From assembly GCA_021399435.1 (NCBI GenBank), contig JAJTUP010000008.1, positions 930,001 to 994,000 on the forward strand: DNA of 64,000 nucleotides. The letters are read 5' to 3'. Made by a program: the position numbers and the translations under genes. Below, piece by piece: positions 1 through 11,323 of the stretch. This stretch comes from Diaporthe sp. PMI_573. Lineage: Eukaryota > Ascomycota > Sordariomycetes > Diaporthales > Diaporthaceae. Positions within the stretch are counted from its first letter, which is position 1. The number at the start of each line of letters is the position of its first letter. Below the pieces are notes generated by a model. That model had not been told where the DNA came from. It did not search any database and saw only the letters and a list, made by a program, of their open reading frames with translations.

Positions 1-610
1 CGACCGTGTTCTCTCTTCTGCCCTTTGCGCTTGTTCCGTTCGCCTTCGCCATGTTCGTCCTGGTAGAGGCTCTCGTCACCAAGGGCTGGGTGCCGGTGTT
101 CGCATACGGGTGGGACCACTGGGTGAACAAGACGGGAGTTATTGGCGCGATTGGTGGAATGGGGTTCTTGTCTGTGATCTTGTGCAACGTAAGTTCTTCT
201 GCCAAGGTGGCAAGCGTGACCTCTATAACGTCTCTTGAGCATATACTGACCTGCATCAGTTCGCGGGAACCAACATCGGCACGACCATCCTCTTATCCCG
301 GGTTATCCAGGCGTGGGCGGAAATACACAACCAGAACGGCATCCCCATCTCTGACCGGACCTTCTGGGCCACCGTGTATGCCATGGCACTGGGTGTCAAC
401 TACGGTGCCTTCAGCACCGCCTTCAGCGCGTCCTTGGCCGGCATGCTGTGGAGGGACATCCTGGCCAGGAAGAACATAAAGGTTCGGCAGCTCGAGTTCG
501 CCCGTATCAACTTCCCTATCATCGCCATATCCATGATAATAGGATCGGTCATCCTCATTGGGGAAGTATACATAATGAGGAGCGACACCAGGCCATACAG
601 CCTGGGATGA
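1..610 (+). CDS. CitMHS/ArsB-type membrane permease, 3' end (partial)
   Basis: Last two exons of a gene whose 5' part lies before the window: <1-188 and 260-610, reading from base 3. The intron 189-259 starts GTAAGT, ends CAG and leaves the frame in phase 0. The product is strongly hydrophobic. It has a segment with the GTNIGTT motif, which resembles the signature of the citrate-transporter-like / ArsB-NhaD ion transporter superfamily, followed by amphipathic and membrane segments and a short C-terminal tail. By family it would move an anion or act as an ion antiporter across a membrane; the substrate cannot be told. The stop is TGA at 608-610. Family assignment rests on a short C-terminal part and is moderate. 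Confidence 0.6.
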
Positions 611-2265
611 CGCCTTCCTACCCTTACAGGCAGTGACGTCACGGCAGCATTGGTATCGATGCTTTCAAAGTTAGGCTTCCCCTTCGAGGAATCCCTGTAT
701 TGATACGGAATACCTCTACCGAAGAAGAGGGCGTCATTTCAATGATCCGGAAGGCGGAAGGGCGGGATACCCAACTCCACTGAACTTGATCATGGTGTCC
801 GGCGTTAAAAACATATGTACCATATCTGGGCCCGAAGCCTCATGCCATGGTCTTGCCACATATTTGAACAAGAGAAGCCTCGCTCCGGCAGCAGAGTAAA
901 GAAGAAAAAAAAAGGACTGCATTACTTTGGCGCTTTGGAGTCGTCATCGAAAGTACACCATTGGGTGCAACAACCTCGCAGGGCGAGGAACATATACCTC
1001 AGGGCCAGCATTCATGACTAGATAACTGCATGTTACTAGAGACATTGCTGCAAATTTGATAAATCAAATAAATTTCGTAATGGTACATTTGCCCCTGATG
1101 TAACTTGTATAGTGTTTTGAATCACTCTGGGTTATTTTCTAGAAGAACTTGGAATGTCCATGGTCAGGTAGGGGTATTTCCAACGGGCAACTCCCACGAT
1201 GTTACATCGTTCAACAGCAGCACCACGACTGTGGTGTATACGTGAAACGGCTAACCTACCTGGATTGCTTATGCAAGAAAGAGCCTGGTCGAACATATAT
1301 ATCAGATCTCGGCAATGGAATCAGGGCAGCAGCTGACATCTTGGCTTTGAATGCCTGATGCGTCTCGGCGAGAGGCACACCTTCGAATCACCCGTAATTC
1401 GGGCGCCGAAGTGTAGTCCTCCAGCTACGATGCCAGGAATTTGGCTCGAGGAAGGGGAATGAATCACTTAGTCCCCACCCATTTAAGTAACGAGGCCTCC
1501 TTGGACCCGCTCAAGTATCATAACATTTGCCAACCGCGATGAAGTCAAAGACACTGCAACTTACGGATCCGGAGTAATCAACTGTATCATAATCAGGTGT
1601 TGGGGTCATCGGAGTTAAGAGTACCCCGGGAGTCATGATGAAAGGAAGCCGGGCACCCAAGGTTCCCGCTTCTTGCGTCGCAATCGGTCCGGATCGGGAA
1701 AGTCAGTGCTGAGAACAAAGCCGTCAAGCGGTCATTTCCCCGGTTCAGACGCCTGTGGATCGGGGCGAGAATTGGTTCAAATTGCGTCAAGAGCTTATCG
1801 GGCTAGCAATTCACGACCCCCACTGGGGAAGCTCCCCTCCACGGCGCAATTTCAATAAAGATCAGCGGCCAGCCCGAGCGTTTCAGCCCCAGTTTCCATC
1901 TCGGGCAACCATTATCCTAAATAATGAACGGGCACGAGCATAATCAAACAATGGCAAGTGAAGAATTATATGAGCAAGTGGGAAAATGGAACCACCCCTA
2001 TATTGGAGGCCGCGGCTTGCATCCGTCCTCGACAGTGAATAAAACGGCAGACTCACCCAATAGAGCAGCAGTGAATTTCTCTTATGGCATACTGCACAGG
2101 TGACACAACTCAAATCGATCTTCGACTTATGAACTTTTTTAATCCTTTAACAACTAATCAACTTGAAGCGATCGACAAACGCTCAACGGCTACCTTTCTC
2201 ACACGTACCGTGCCTGGACCAACTTGAGCCACCTAATTAATCCCTGTCTGCCGCGACTCGCCACC
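611..2265. other. intergenic, nothing recognised
   Basis: No convincing coding frame; the open frames are under 80 codons with no recognisable product. The stretch around 1030-1140 is clearly AT-rich. The last 100 bases presumably carry the promoter of the next gene. Confidence 0.5.
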
Positions 2266-2340
2266 ATGACCACCATGACCACCATGACCACCATGACCAC
2301 CATGACCACCATGACCACCATGACCACCATGACCACCACC
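2266..2340 (+). repeat. 9-bp minisatellite of start codons (ATGACCACC x8)
   Basis: Eight perfect copies of ATGACCACC at 2266-2337 plus one extra ACC. Each unit ends in ACC directly before the next ATG, so every copy presents an ATG in a CCACC-ATG-A context close to the eukaryotic optimum. Confidence 0.95.
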
Positions 2341-2775
2341 ATGGAGCCACTCCCGCTGATCAAAGAGGACATACCCATGGTCGAGGACCTGGAGACGCCC
2401 TTCTTCTGGCCCATCGCCTTCAAGAACACCTTCAAGCTGATCCAGCGGATCGTGACGGGCAAGGTCGAGAACGACATGACGGCCGCCCGCAGCCTGCACG
2501 CCCTGGTGCGCAAGCAGCTCGCCGTCGCCGCCAAGGAGAACTTCCGCGAGACGGTGGCGCTCACCTACCCGGAGACGGGGGAGCAGGCCAACTTCGAGCT
2601 CATGATCGAGACGGTCATGCTGCGGACGCTTGTCGAGGGCGCGCCACTGGACACGGACGCCCGCGAGGAGATGGCCGTGCTGGTCGAGAACTGGATCAGC
2701 CTGCCTGGCATACAGGAGTCGACTGAGAAGTTCTTGAGGTACCTCCGGCCGAGGCTTTGGAAGGGGAGTGTGTGA
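2266..2775 (+). CDS. hypothetical protein with repeat-encoded (MTT)8 N-terminus
   Basis: A single-exon frame of 169 codons. The first ATG is at 2266 in a GCCACCATGAC context. It is followed by seven more in-frame ATGs, one every 9 nt, then a further ATG at 2341, so the N-terminus reads (Met-Thr-Thr)8-Thr-Met-Glu-Pro. The remaining 144 residues are mostly helical-looking and acidic/hydrophobic, with no signal peptide, membrane segment or motif I recognise. GC-rich third positions support real coding. Any of the nine Met codons could initiate, and the Met at 2341 gives the non-repetitive form. Function unknown. Confidence 0.6.
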   Translation: MTTMTTMTTMTTMTTMTTMTTMTTTMEPLPLIKEDIPMVEDLETPFFWPIAFKNTFKLIQRIVTGKVENDMTAARSLHALVRKQLAVAAKENFRETVALTYPETGEQANFELMIETVMLRTLVEGAPLDTDAREEMAVLVENWISLPGIQESTEKFLRYLRPRLWKGSV

Positions 2776-4295
2776 ATGAGGGTACCTGGGAATTTGGAAA
2801 TGGAGATTGAAGGTAAAGCCTTGTGCATTCCAGTCTGACCTCCCCGCCAGCCATGTTGACACATCTCACAGCAAACGCATGTTATTGATACCCGGCAGCA
2901 AATCTGTCACAGCCACGGAAGGATCGGCCAGAGACCACGACACGGCCTCGAAAAGCGCGCGAGCCGTGCGAGACTGCCAATTACACAGCAACAAGTCAAG
3001 AAGGATTTGGAATGGGGTGCTTGTCAAGTCTAGGCAGTGTTCGGGGAGTTTTGCGCCAGCGCCAATAGCAACAGGCGCCAGTGGACGAGGTCAAAGCCTT
3101 CCTCGAACTCTTCTGACCCGAGCTTTTGAGCCACGTTTGTAGAGTGGCTTGAGAAGGGACAATCTTTGGAGACACGGCACAAGGAAGTCACAAAGTGAGA
3201 GGGAAGGCCCCAGGAATGGAAGGAGTGAGATGGAAACTCTTGCAAACGTGCGAGCCGTTTGTCATGGTACATCAAACGTCATTGAACAACGCAGGAAGCC
3301 ACCATGGCTCAAGGCGTGAATGCAGGCGTTCGGCCCTGGAATCGAATGCCAACATTCGAGCGGGTTGGACGGCGGTAAACCAAATCTCACGGACCGATGA
3401 AATCAGTCGAGTGAGCACATCAATACATTTACTTAATTAATGAAACTGATAGCCCTGGCGGCAAGAATTATCGGGTTGGCAAGTGTATTCCTGGCAATCT
3501 CCATTAATATGTGTCTCGTTAGACCAACTCAAACCATGATTGGCCTGCTGGACGTTGTCAGCTTCTGTTTGTACTTGGGTACGGTACTGTAGTCATCTGA
3601 TCACAAACCTCATCCAAGACTCACTTCCCTCCCCGGGCACAATCGCTTCGTATCAAAGTGAGACACGCCACCTCTCCTGTATATGAAGTCAAAACATGTC
3701 TCTGGTTGACTTCAAGGCACATCCACACGCCCAACTGAGATCACACAATGCTACTGGCTGAATGCGTTTTCAGCATGTGCCAACGACATGTCGAGTTTCC
3801 CAGCTCACGGAAAACCGCAACTTCTGTGGGTCTCGGATAGCGTTCGTGAAGAGGTGCCAGGATGTCGGCACCTCTTGCGGCAAGCCTATGGTATACTTTC
3901 GGTATGAATGCATGCCAAGTGTGGGTAGGGACGATCGCTCTGTTAGTCGACTTGGTGGCCAAGGCAAGCGAGGCACGCAAGGGATAGACGGTCGCACCTG
4001 CTGACTCAGCGTCCCCGCGGATTCGAGACATGGGTGGTGGTCTAGTTGGAATGGAAATGGGATGGGATCTAGAACGAAGCTCTGCGAAACACTCCCACAC
4101 CACCTCCTCAACCTCTTGGCCATTTGAGACGCATTCTTTCCTATTCTTGGCACCTTATATCATCACCGTATCCATTGGTGCGCTCATTCATTTGCGCAGT
4201 ATTTCTACAGACACTTGTCTAGAAGCCTGCTCGTCTTCCCTTGCGAGTTTGCCCCTCGCCTTGAACCTGCGAGCAAGGAATAGCAAACAGCAAAC
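2776..4295. other. intergenic, nothing recognised
   Basis: No gene-like frame. Short open frames on both strands (for example 3741-4103 on the minus strand) have no recognisable product. The 3' part is the presumed promoter and leader of the RGG-protein gene. Confidence 0.45.
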
Positions 4296-5516
4296 ATGGA
4301 TGACCAATTCGGGGGCAGAACCGACGATGACTTGTTCGCCGACGAGTTTGAGCCCGTTGCCGAAGGGGAACCTCAAGTCTCCTCGGAACCTGCGCCAGTA
4401 CTAGTCCCCGTCGCTAATGATACTCCCGCACCTGCGAGCCAAACTTCCTCGCCCGCACCTTTGTCTGTGGAGACTGGTGTAGAGACTGGTGCAGCGCACC
4501 AGGCGCATGCTCCCGCAGCAACGGGCGACAGCGCGACAGCTTCAGCGGCGACAGCATCCAGCACGCCAGTTTCCAATGCGACAACAGCACCCCCGCAGAA
4601 GTTGGGCCTGATGCAGTCACGACACGCCCCCCCGCCCGCGTCGGCGCCACGCGCGCCGCGCAACCACCGCGGCAACAACCAGAGCCACAACAACCGCAAC
4701 CATGCGGGGGCGTCACCCAGCCCATCAAGCCCTGCCCCGTCGTCCTCGGCCAGACAGGACACCCGGCCAAACAAGCCCACCCCGGCCTCGGACGCCCGCG
4801 CCGGGTCCGGCGCAAACCCACGCACCAAGCTTACCGAGGCTGAGCTGGCCGAAAAGATGAAGAAGATGCGCGTCCTGAACGATGAGAAGACGCGCCGGTT
4901 CAAGAAGGTGGAGGAGGACGAGCAGTCCCATGCCATGGCCATGGAGAAGGCGTCCGCAGAGCAGCGCAAGCGCCGGCAAGAAGAGAACGAGCGCCGTAGG
5001 AGAGAGGCTACTGATAAGAGACAGCTGGACGACGAGCGCGAGAAGAATAGGCGGAGGAAACTGAACGCGCTGGGTGCCAGGGAGAGCAGCTGGGACGAGG
5101 GTAAGGAGGAGAGGCTACAGGAGGAGGACCGGAGACGAGGTACATCCAACTTTAGGGGCGCGAACGGAGGCATTCGTGGCTCGGCGAGTCTGAGAGGCGG
5201 TGGTAGGGGCATCAGCAGCATCGTCGACGCAACTTCAGACACGGGCTTCATGTATGGCCGCGGGGGAAGGGGCGGCAGGGGCGGGAGAGGGCGAGGAGGC
5301 CGTGGCGACCACTCCGGCACGCCACCGCCGTCGGGGAATAAGGACCCCATGCTCACGTCCGAAGAATTCCCTGCCTTGCCATCCGCCCCGGCGTCGAACG
5401 CGAAGGTCGCCTCTGTCGCCAAGACAGGCCTCAACTCACCGACGTCGCCGCTCGGGCAGTGGGATGACGAGATGGCCGCGATGGATGCGAAGACTGCCGC
5501 CGCGACCGAACCCTAG
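4296..5516 (+). CDS. RGG-box, intrinsically disordered putative RNA-binding protein
   Basis: Intronless, 406 residues, ATG in a CAAACATGG context. In order: an acidic N-terminus (about 1-45); a long Ala/Pro/Ser-rich low-complexity part with an Asn/His-rich patch (45-175); a highly charged predicted coiled coil rich in Glu/Arg/Lys (about 178-265); an RGG/GRGG block (about 315-340); and a C-terminal SEEFPALP motif followed by an acidic tail. RGG boxes bind RNA and are usual targets of arginine methylation, so a cytoplasmic mRNP or translation-linked role is likely, but no folded RNA-binding domain is visible and I cannot name an orthologue. The complementary frame is also open for long stretches because of GC-rich codon use; it is taken as a shadow. 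Confidence 0.8.
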   Translation: MDDQFGGRTDDDLFADEFEPVAEGEPQVSSEPAPVLVPVANDTPAPASQTSSPAPLSVETGVETGAAHQAHAPAATGDSATASAATASSTPVSNATTAPPQKLGLMQSRHAPPPASAPRAPRNHRGNNQSHNNRNHAGASPSPSSPAPSSSARQDTRPNKPTPASDARAGSGANPRTKLTEAELAEKMKKMRVLNDEKTRRFKKVEEDEQSHAMAMEKASAEQRKRRQEENERRRREATDKRQLDDEREKNRRRKLNALGARESSWDEGKEERLQEEDRRRGTSNFRGANGGIRGSASLRGGGRGISSIVDATSDTGFMYGRGGRGGRGGRGRGGRGDHSGTPPPSGNKDPMLTSEEFPALPSAPASNAKVASVAKTGLNSPTSPLGQWDDEMAAMDAKTAAATEP

Positions 5517-6598
5517 GTGGTTCCACGATGCAGGCAATGTCGATCCCCCGTATTGAGAAGCTTCTCAGGCCCTTCGAGGTGCTTAAAGTGCAGAGTCCGT
5601 CTCCGGTCCGGAAACTCCCGCCGGTCCAAAGACTCCCCCGGGTACAAAGTCTCCCGCCGGTACAAAGCTTCTCGCCGGTACAAAGTCTCCCGTCGAGGAT
5701 CCTCAAGAAAAAAGTCTTCCGCCGAGAACGCTCAGGAATTATCAAACTGATGATGCCATGTACAAGCCCGGCCTTAAGGACTTGTAATCAGCGGGAACGA
5801 CATACCACCCTACCTCACATCTAGAGGTGCATTCTGGGCAAGCAGGTTTTTTTCCTACTCAGTAGTGACGGCAGGCGCCGCAGCGATTATGAAGCAATGA
5901 GATCGGGATACCAGAGCAACAAGAGTGTGCAAAAGCGGAATGATTTGCAAGTAGATCATATTCAAAGCCGAGAAAAAATCGACATGCACATGTCCTAGAC
6001 CGTGCTTTGTGACGTTGTGATCGCGAGGGGCTTTGACGGTTTGCAAACCTGAGTGTCTTTTCCTCTACTCCAATTCGTTCCGAGTCACGTCCGTTCTTTT
6101 CATTATCATTCTCCTGGGTGGAGAGGGGACGAGTAGTAAATATCCATTGATTGGACTTGGTCGACGGTATGATAGGAGAGCATAGTCCCTGCTGTGTTTT
6201 TGGTATCAAATTATGCAAGGCGAAAGCAATTCTCGATTTTCCCCGTCCGTACAGATTCCATAACGCCTCCAACACCGGAGCAAGTGCAACGCCGCACACT
6301 GGACCAAGCATTGTTCTTGACGCTCAATGCCTCACCACACCCCTAGCAGCACGCTCCACCTCAGTGGTCCTGCTCGCGATCGACCATGCTAACACGTAGC
6401 AATCCATGGCCGAATATTCCCGGTAAGGCTCGTCGTATGAAACGAACCAAGCGCGTCCGTACTGCTGGATGCGTCATGCCCAACAGATATTACCTCCTCA
6501 TCCGCTCGTGTCAACAACACAAGCCGCAAGGCACGTTCGCCTCGGTGTTTTTTTTTTTTGAGCTACGCGGGGAGTTCAGATTCTTCGAGGTGGCCGTC
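5517..6598. other. intergenic between convergent genes, with minisatellite
   Basis: 3' flanks of the RGG gene (plus) and LUC7 (minus). Contains the 18-bp repeat at 5603-5692 and a T12 run at 6548-6559. No other gene seen. Confidence 0.5.
5603..5692 (+). repeat. 18-bp tandem repeat, 5 copies
   Basis: Five head-to-tail units of the form CCGGTACAAAGTCTCCCG with a few substitutions each, about 90 bp after the stop of the RGG gene and so probably in its 3' UTR. In one frame the units read as the hexapeptide PVQSLP and variants, but no convincing gene supports translation. Confidence 0.85.
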
Positions 6599-7520
6599 CT
6601 ACCAACCGCCACGATAGCCTCTTCCCCGGCCTCTGTACCCGCCACCGCCACCCCTTGGGCCTCTTGGGCCACGACCCCAGTCACCGCCGCCGCCCGGTCC
6701 GGTCGGCACACCTCCCATCTCCATATCACCGCCGTCGCCCATAGGCATCGGCCGCGGCCTCCCCCGCATCTCCTTGGGAAAGCTGTCGAACGTCTTACGC
6801 ATCTGCGCGTACCCCAGATGCATCTTCCCGTAAAAGTGATCCGCCAGCCGGCGGTCGTTGTCCAACCGCGAGAGGTACGCGCCACAGACGTCGCAGACCT
6901 GCAGTTTCTGGTGGCCCGAGGGGCCCGATGTGTCGCTGAGGGCCTTGAGCTCCTTCTCGCGCTCGACCTTTTGCTGCTGGGCCTGGCGGACCTTGAAGAA
7001 CTCGTCGTAGGCGCGCCCCACCTCGTCCAGCTCGCCCAGGATCTCCACCTCCAGCAGGCCGTTATTAATCGTCGCGGACAGGTCGGAGATGGACTTGAGG
7101 AGCACGTTGGTCTGGCGGATCTCGTCGGGCGTCTTCTCCAGCCGCCGCTGGGCCACGTCGATTCGCCGGTTGCACTCGTCGATGTACTTCTGCAGGTCCC
7201 GCATGTAATCGTGCTCGAAGCCATAGCGCTTACGTTCGGGATCTGGGAGCGCCTCGAACTCGGCCTTGAGCGCTTCCGAGTGGACTTTGGGGCAGGGGCC
7301 GAGGTCCTGCTTCGTGTTGGTGAAGAGGTCGTGGGGGCAGGTTCCGGCGATGTAGGAGCGGCACGCTTTGGGGTCGGTCAAAGATATCTGCGAGGACCTA
7401 GCTGCCATGCCACCGCCCATGAGCTGCTCTGTAGTGCTGTCAGTCTCATCTGAACCCGCTCGTGAGGCTGAGAGGGGGAGGGGGTTTCATACCGAGCAGC
7501 TTTCTTTGCTCTGCCGCCAT
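6599..7520 (-). CDS. LUC7: LUC7-family U1 snRNP-associated splicing factor
   Basis: Two exons on the minus strand: 7493-7520 (28 nt, starting MAAEQRKLL) and 6599-7428, joined across a GTATGA...CAG intron; 285 residues, normal for fungal LUC7. LUC7 is a U1 snRNP component that helps choose 5' splice sites. Visible features: the N-terminal EQLMG segment created by the splice, a CCCH-type zinc finger (CRSYIAGTC...CPKVH), a central coiled coil, a second C2H2-type finger (CDVCGAYL...HFYGKMH), and a Gly/Arg-rich tail of RG repeats. The tiny first exon is required to reach the conserved start. It lies head-to-head with GPI16, whose ATG is 421 bp away. Confidence 0.95.
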
Positions 7521-7941
7521 GGTGGGCTGTGTTGATGCTTCCTGTCGTTCCCTACAGTACTACACTCCGTAGGAGTATGGGAAAGGAACGGGAAAAGGCG
7601 GTGTTCAGAGCTGCGAAGCCGAGTAGTCTACTCGTTCTTGTCGAGCGGCAGAACGAAGTACGACAATGCGCTCGGCTGGCGCTTGGGAGGGCGGCAGAAT
7701 TTCTTGCGCCGGCAGGCATCCAAGCACCTCTGAACGCACCTAGGTAGGCCAAACCTTGTTCAGCTGAGGTGCCCCAGAGCCCCTGTAACGGCTCTGCGTC
7801 ACTGGCCTGTCAGCACCCCTGCTCGCCTAGGACCCCCGGGAGCTAGCTGTCAACACCACCGCCTCTCGACAGAGTGGGCTTGAGAATAGATAGTTCAACC
7901 AGGAGTCGCACGCAGCTTCCGATGGACGGATCATAGCCACG
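7521..7941. promoter_or_regulatory. shared divergent promoter region, LUC7 / GPI16
   Basis: A 421-bp gap between two divergently transcribed housekeeping genes must hold both promoters. No clear TATA element is seen in either direction. Confidence 0.5.
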
Positions 7942-9867
7942 ATGCGGCACGTCATTACCTTTCTTTGTCTGATTATTTCTCTCGTGATACCCATCGCTGC
8001 GTCCGACTACCATGAGCAGCTCGTCCTGAAGCCGCTGCCCCTGTCAGCCCTCCTCGCGAGCTTCAATTTCCGATCCAACACGACCCGCTCCCAGTTCGAA
8101 GCACATAACTTTCGATTCTTCCCGCGCTCTCTCGCCCAGATACTGGAGTACTCAGGCACAAAGGAGCTCCACCTGCGCTTCAGTCTAGGGAGATGGGACG
8201 CCGAGAGCTGGGGCGTCCGGCCATGGGGCGGCACGAGAGAAGGAGGCACAGGTGTTGAGCTGTGGGCATGGCTTGATGCGGACACGGAAGAAGAGTATGG
8301 CGAGATCAGGTCTAGGAATTCCGAGCAGGATCAGCAGCTAACTCGTCGTCCACAGAGCCGACAACAAGTGGTTAACCCTCACGAATGCCTTGTCGGGCTT
8401 GTTCTGCGCCTCACTAAACTTCATCGACTCAACGCGGACAATCCGGCCGGCTATGTCATTCCAGCTCGAAGGCGACCACTCTGACGCAGTGGCATCCAAC
8501 CTTCACCTGCTACATGGAACACTCCCTCGGGAAGTGGTATGCACAGAGAACTTGACGCCGTTCCTGAAGCTGCTTCCCTGCAAGGGGAAGGCCGGCATTG
8601 CGAGTCTGCTCGACGGACACAAAGTGTTTGACTCCTCTTGGCAGAGCATGGCCATTGACGTGCGGCCAGTCTGTCCTGAGGGCGGCGAGTGTGTGCTCGA
8701 GATCGACCAGTCTATTGACATGGTTCTTGACATCGATCGGTCCAAGAGGCCAAGAGGTCCGTCACAGCACTTGCACGGCAAATTAGACTCGTTACTGACA
8801 CAAGTACAGATAATCCCATTCCACGCCCAGTTCCTGGCCACGAGCTCAAGTGCAACACCTCCAAGGAGTATCACTCAGACGACACTTGCTTCCCCGTCGA
8901 GTACAGCATCGGCCAGGACTGGTCCATTTCGAAAATATTTGGCAAGCCTATCCAGGGCACATGCCCCTTGGCTGATGCCGAGGTGGCCCCTGTGTGCTTG
9001 GAAGTGCCAGATAGCAGACCTGTCTGGGTCACCGACGGTGTCAACGAGTTTAGAAACAACGGTGAGCGGAGACGCTGCTATAATGCCAGCCCAGAGACAA
9101 CGATCGATCTCATTCTGCCCCCGATCGAGAGAGAAGGTGAAAATGCCCAGGTTGCCACCGAGGAATACGTTCAACCGGACATTCCCCCACTCTACGCCGA
9201 GCGCAGTCTTATGGGGCATGGCCAAGAGCGTGGAGGCGTCCAGACCATCCTCACGAACCCTAGCGACACGGAGGACGTGGAATTCGTTTATATGGAGTCC
9301 CTTCCGTGGTTCATGCGGATATACCTGCACACTTTGGAGGCCCGAACCGTGGGTTCTTCTGGTGGAAAACAGCAGGAAGTCATCCAGGACATCGTCTACA
9401 GACCGGCCCTCGATCGGCAACGAGGAACACAACTCGAAGTGAAGCTTCGTATCCCGCCCCGTTCCACAGTCTTCCTGACTTATGACTTCGAGAAGTCTAT
9501 CCTGCGGTACACAGAGTACCCGCCCGATGCAAACAGAGGGTTTGACGTGGCCGGCGCAGTCATCACCATCCTAAACAGTGACAAGTCGACCTCCAACCTC
9601 CGGACTACGGCACTGCTGCTCAACCTCCCGACCCCAGATTTCAGCATGCCGTACAACGTTATTATCTTCACTTCTACAGCTATAGCCCTGGCCTTTGGCG
9701 GCATGTTCAATCTCCTCGTCCGAAGATTCGTTGCTGCGGATGAAGGGCCTGAGGTCACTCTGACCAGGCTGAAGAATAAGATCAAGGGGCATTTTGGCGC
9801 TCGCCTGGCAAGCTTGTTTGCTAGAGGCGGGACAGCGCCAGCACCAGCTGTGGAAAGCAAGGGATAG
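7942..9867 (+). CDS. GPI16: GPI transamidase subunit (PIG-T / Gpi16)
   Basis: Three exons: 7942-8294, 8356-8756, 8810-9867; 603 residues. Gpi16/PIG-T is the ER-membrane, lumen-facing subunit of the GPI transamidase that attaches GPI anchors to secretory proteins. The sequence shows an N-terminal signal peptide (hydrophobic residues 3-20), the conserved early block LRFSLGRWD...SWG, a TLTNALSGLFCASLNF block produced exactly by the first splice, many Cys and N-glycosylation sites in the lumenal part, and one C-terminal membrane span (about residues 535-560) before a basic tail. Both introns are GT-AG and of normal size (61 and 53 nt). Frame, length and topology fit the family. Confidence 0.93.
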
Positions 9868-10091
9868 GTAATATGTAAAGAATATACAATTGTTGCAATA
9901 TCCGCTGCTTCCTATATCGCAATTTACTCGGATCCATCTACTGAACGGGCCGACCTGAGTCTCATGAACGATGTCATCACAAGTCGGAGGCATTCCACAT
10001 GCGCATGCGCCCTGAGATTGACACCGTACAGATATTTAGTACCAAGGCATTCTCCCTTGCCCATGCTAATCTTCCTTGCCAAGCGCCCAAC

Positions 10092-11323
10092 CTAAACAAA
10101 AAGGGACGGTCCATCAGACCCAGTGTGTGTCCTCATCCGAGCGTACATATGCTGCCCATGCGTCGTCGGACCGACAACCAGCATGGACCTCCGTTTCCCC
10201 CTGTCAGACGAATCCATCCTCGGCATCAGCGGACTCAAGACCTCAGGGCACCGCATCATTGCGGCCCGCGGCGTTGGCTGGAACGTCCCACCGGGGGGGT
10301 GCACAAGCCAGTCCAGCGAGTGGTCGCTCGGCGGCGGCCACGTGTAGTGAGGCATCAGGTTGCCCCAGACCCAGCGCCCGGACCGGGTCCACCGGCCCAT
10401 GAGACACCCATCGAGAACGCGTGCGCGCGTGGCCGCCGCCTCGACCTTGTCCCAGAGGAGCCCGGCCAGGAGGACCAGCTTGTCGGCGAGGAGGTAGCAG
10501 AGGCGTTCCTTCATGTTGATGTAGAGGGTGGGGCTCTCCGTGAGGGCCTTGCCGATCAGGTCCGCCGAGGCTGCTGTCGGCCGGGCGCCTACTTGTGTTG
10601 AGTAGGCCACGCCCAGTGTTGTGCCGAACAGGACGAGGAACAGTGCTTGAAGCGTTGGTCTTGGGGCTTTCTCGAGCGTGTCTGACTGGAGGTGCTGGTC
10701 GAGCTTTTCGAGAAGTGACGAGCCGGCTAGGTAGCTCGTTCGGTGCAGGTCGCAGACTGACAGCCGCTGTGATGGGTTTCTGTGGTCTCGCCATGCCGTG
10801 TATGCGAGCGTGGTGGAGAGGACAAAATCCTGGAACCGCAAGATCGTTACTCTGTCCAGGCCGTTTTCAAGGGCTTGGCCCAAGGCGTGGCTCGTGAGCT
10901 GGGACACGAAGTCTGTCTCGTGGTGCGGGACGTCCTCGTTGATGATCCAGCTCAGGCATTTCTGGGCAAGATGTTCGGTGTCTGGGGGTGATGTTGAAAA
11001 TGGAACTGGGTATTCACGGGCGTGAAGCGCCCTCAACTTTTCGATGAGCAGTGTTTGGTCCTGCTCCGTGATGGCTGGGTATCAGCGCGGTCAGCAAGCC
11101 TGTTTTGTTCTTTGGTCCTTGATTTTGACTTACCATGTCGAAATATATCGAATTCTGTAAATCGCGTGCCAGTCCGTTCTTTCTGAACTGCAACCACCTG
11201 CTCTACTTGATCAAGGAATCGGCTCTCAGGTCTCTCGTCTCGCAGTAATTCCCGTTTGGCGGGACTTGAATGGAAAGCTGAGTCGTGTGCTTCATACGCC
11301 GGTGCTGGGTCAATTTGCGCCAT
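10092..11323 (-). CDS. uncharacterised fungal protein
   Basis: Two exons on the minus strand: 11134-11323 and 10092-11074, joined by an intron GTAAGT...CCCAG; 390 residues. I do not recognise the family with certainty. There is no signal peptide. The middle part is helical with a hydrophobic segment (LQALFLVLFGTTLGVAYST), reminiscent of the helical middle-homology region of fungal Zn-cluster transcription factors, but no Zn2Cys6 cluster is present. The last 80 residues are Pro/Arg-rich and may lie beyond the conserved core or come from a missed intron. Convergent with GPI16, with a 224-bp gap. Confidence 0.55.

Noticed and set aside
4373..5434. 353-codon minus-strand frame opposite the RGG-protein gene.
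   Set aside because: It is the GC-rich antisense shadow of a gene with clear RGG and coiled-coil structure; its Ser/Arg/Leu-rich translation has no domain.
6386..7453. 355-codon plus-strand frame over LUC7.
   Set aside because: Antisense shadow of LUC7, whose two zinc fingers and spliced start are unambiguous.
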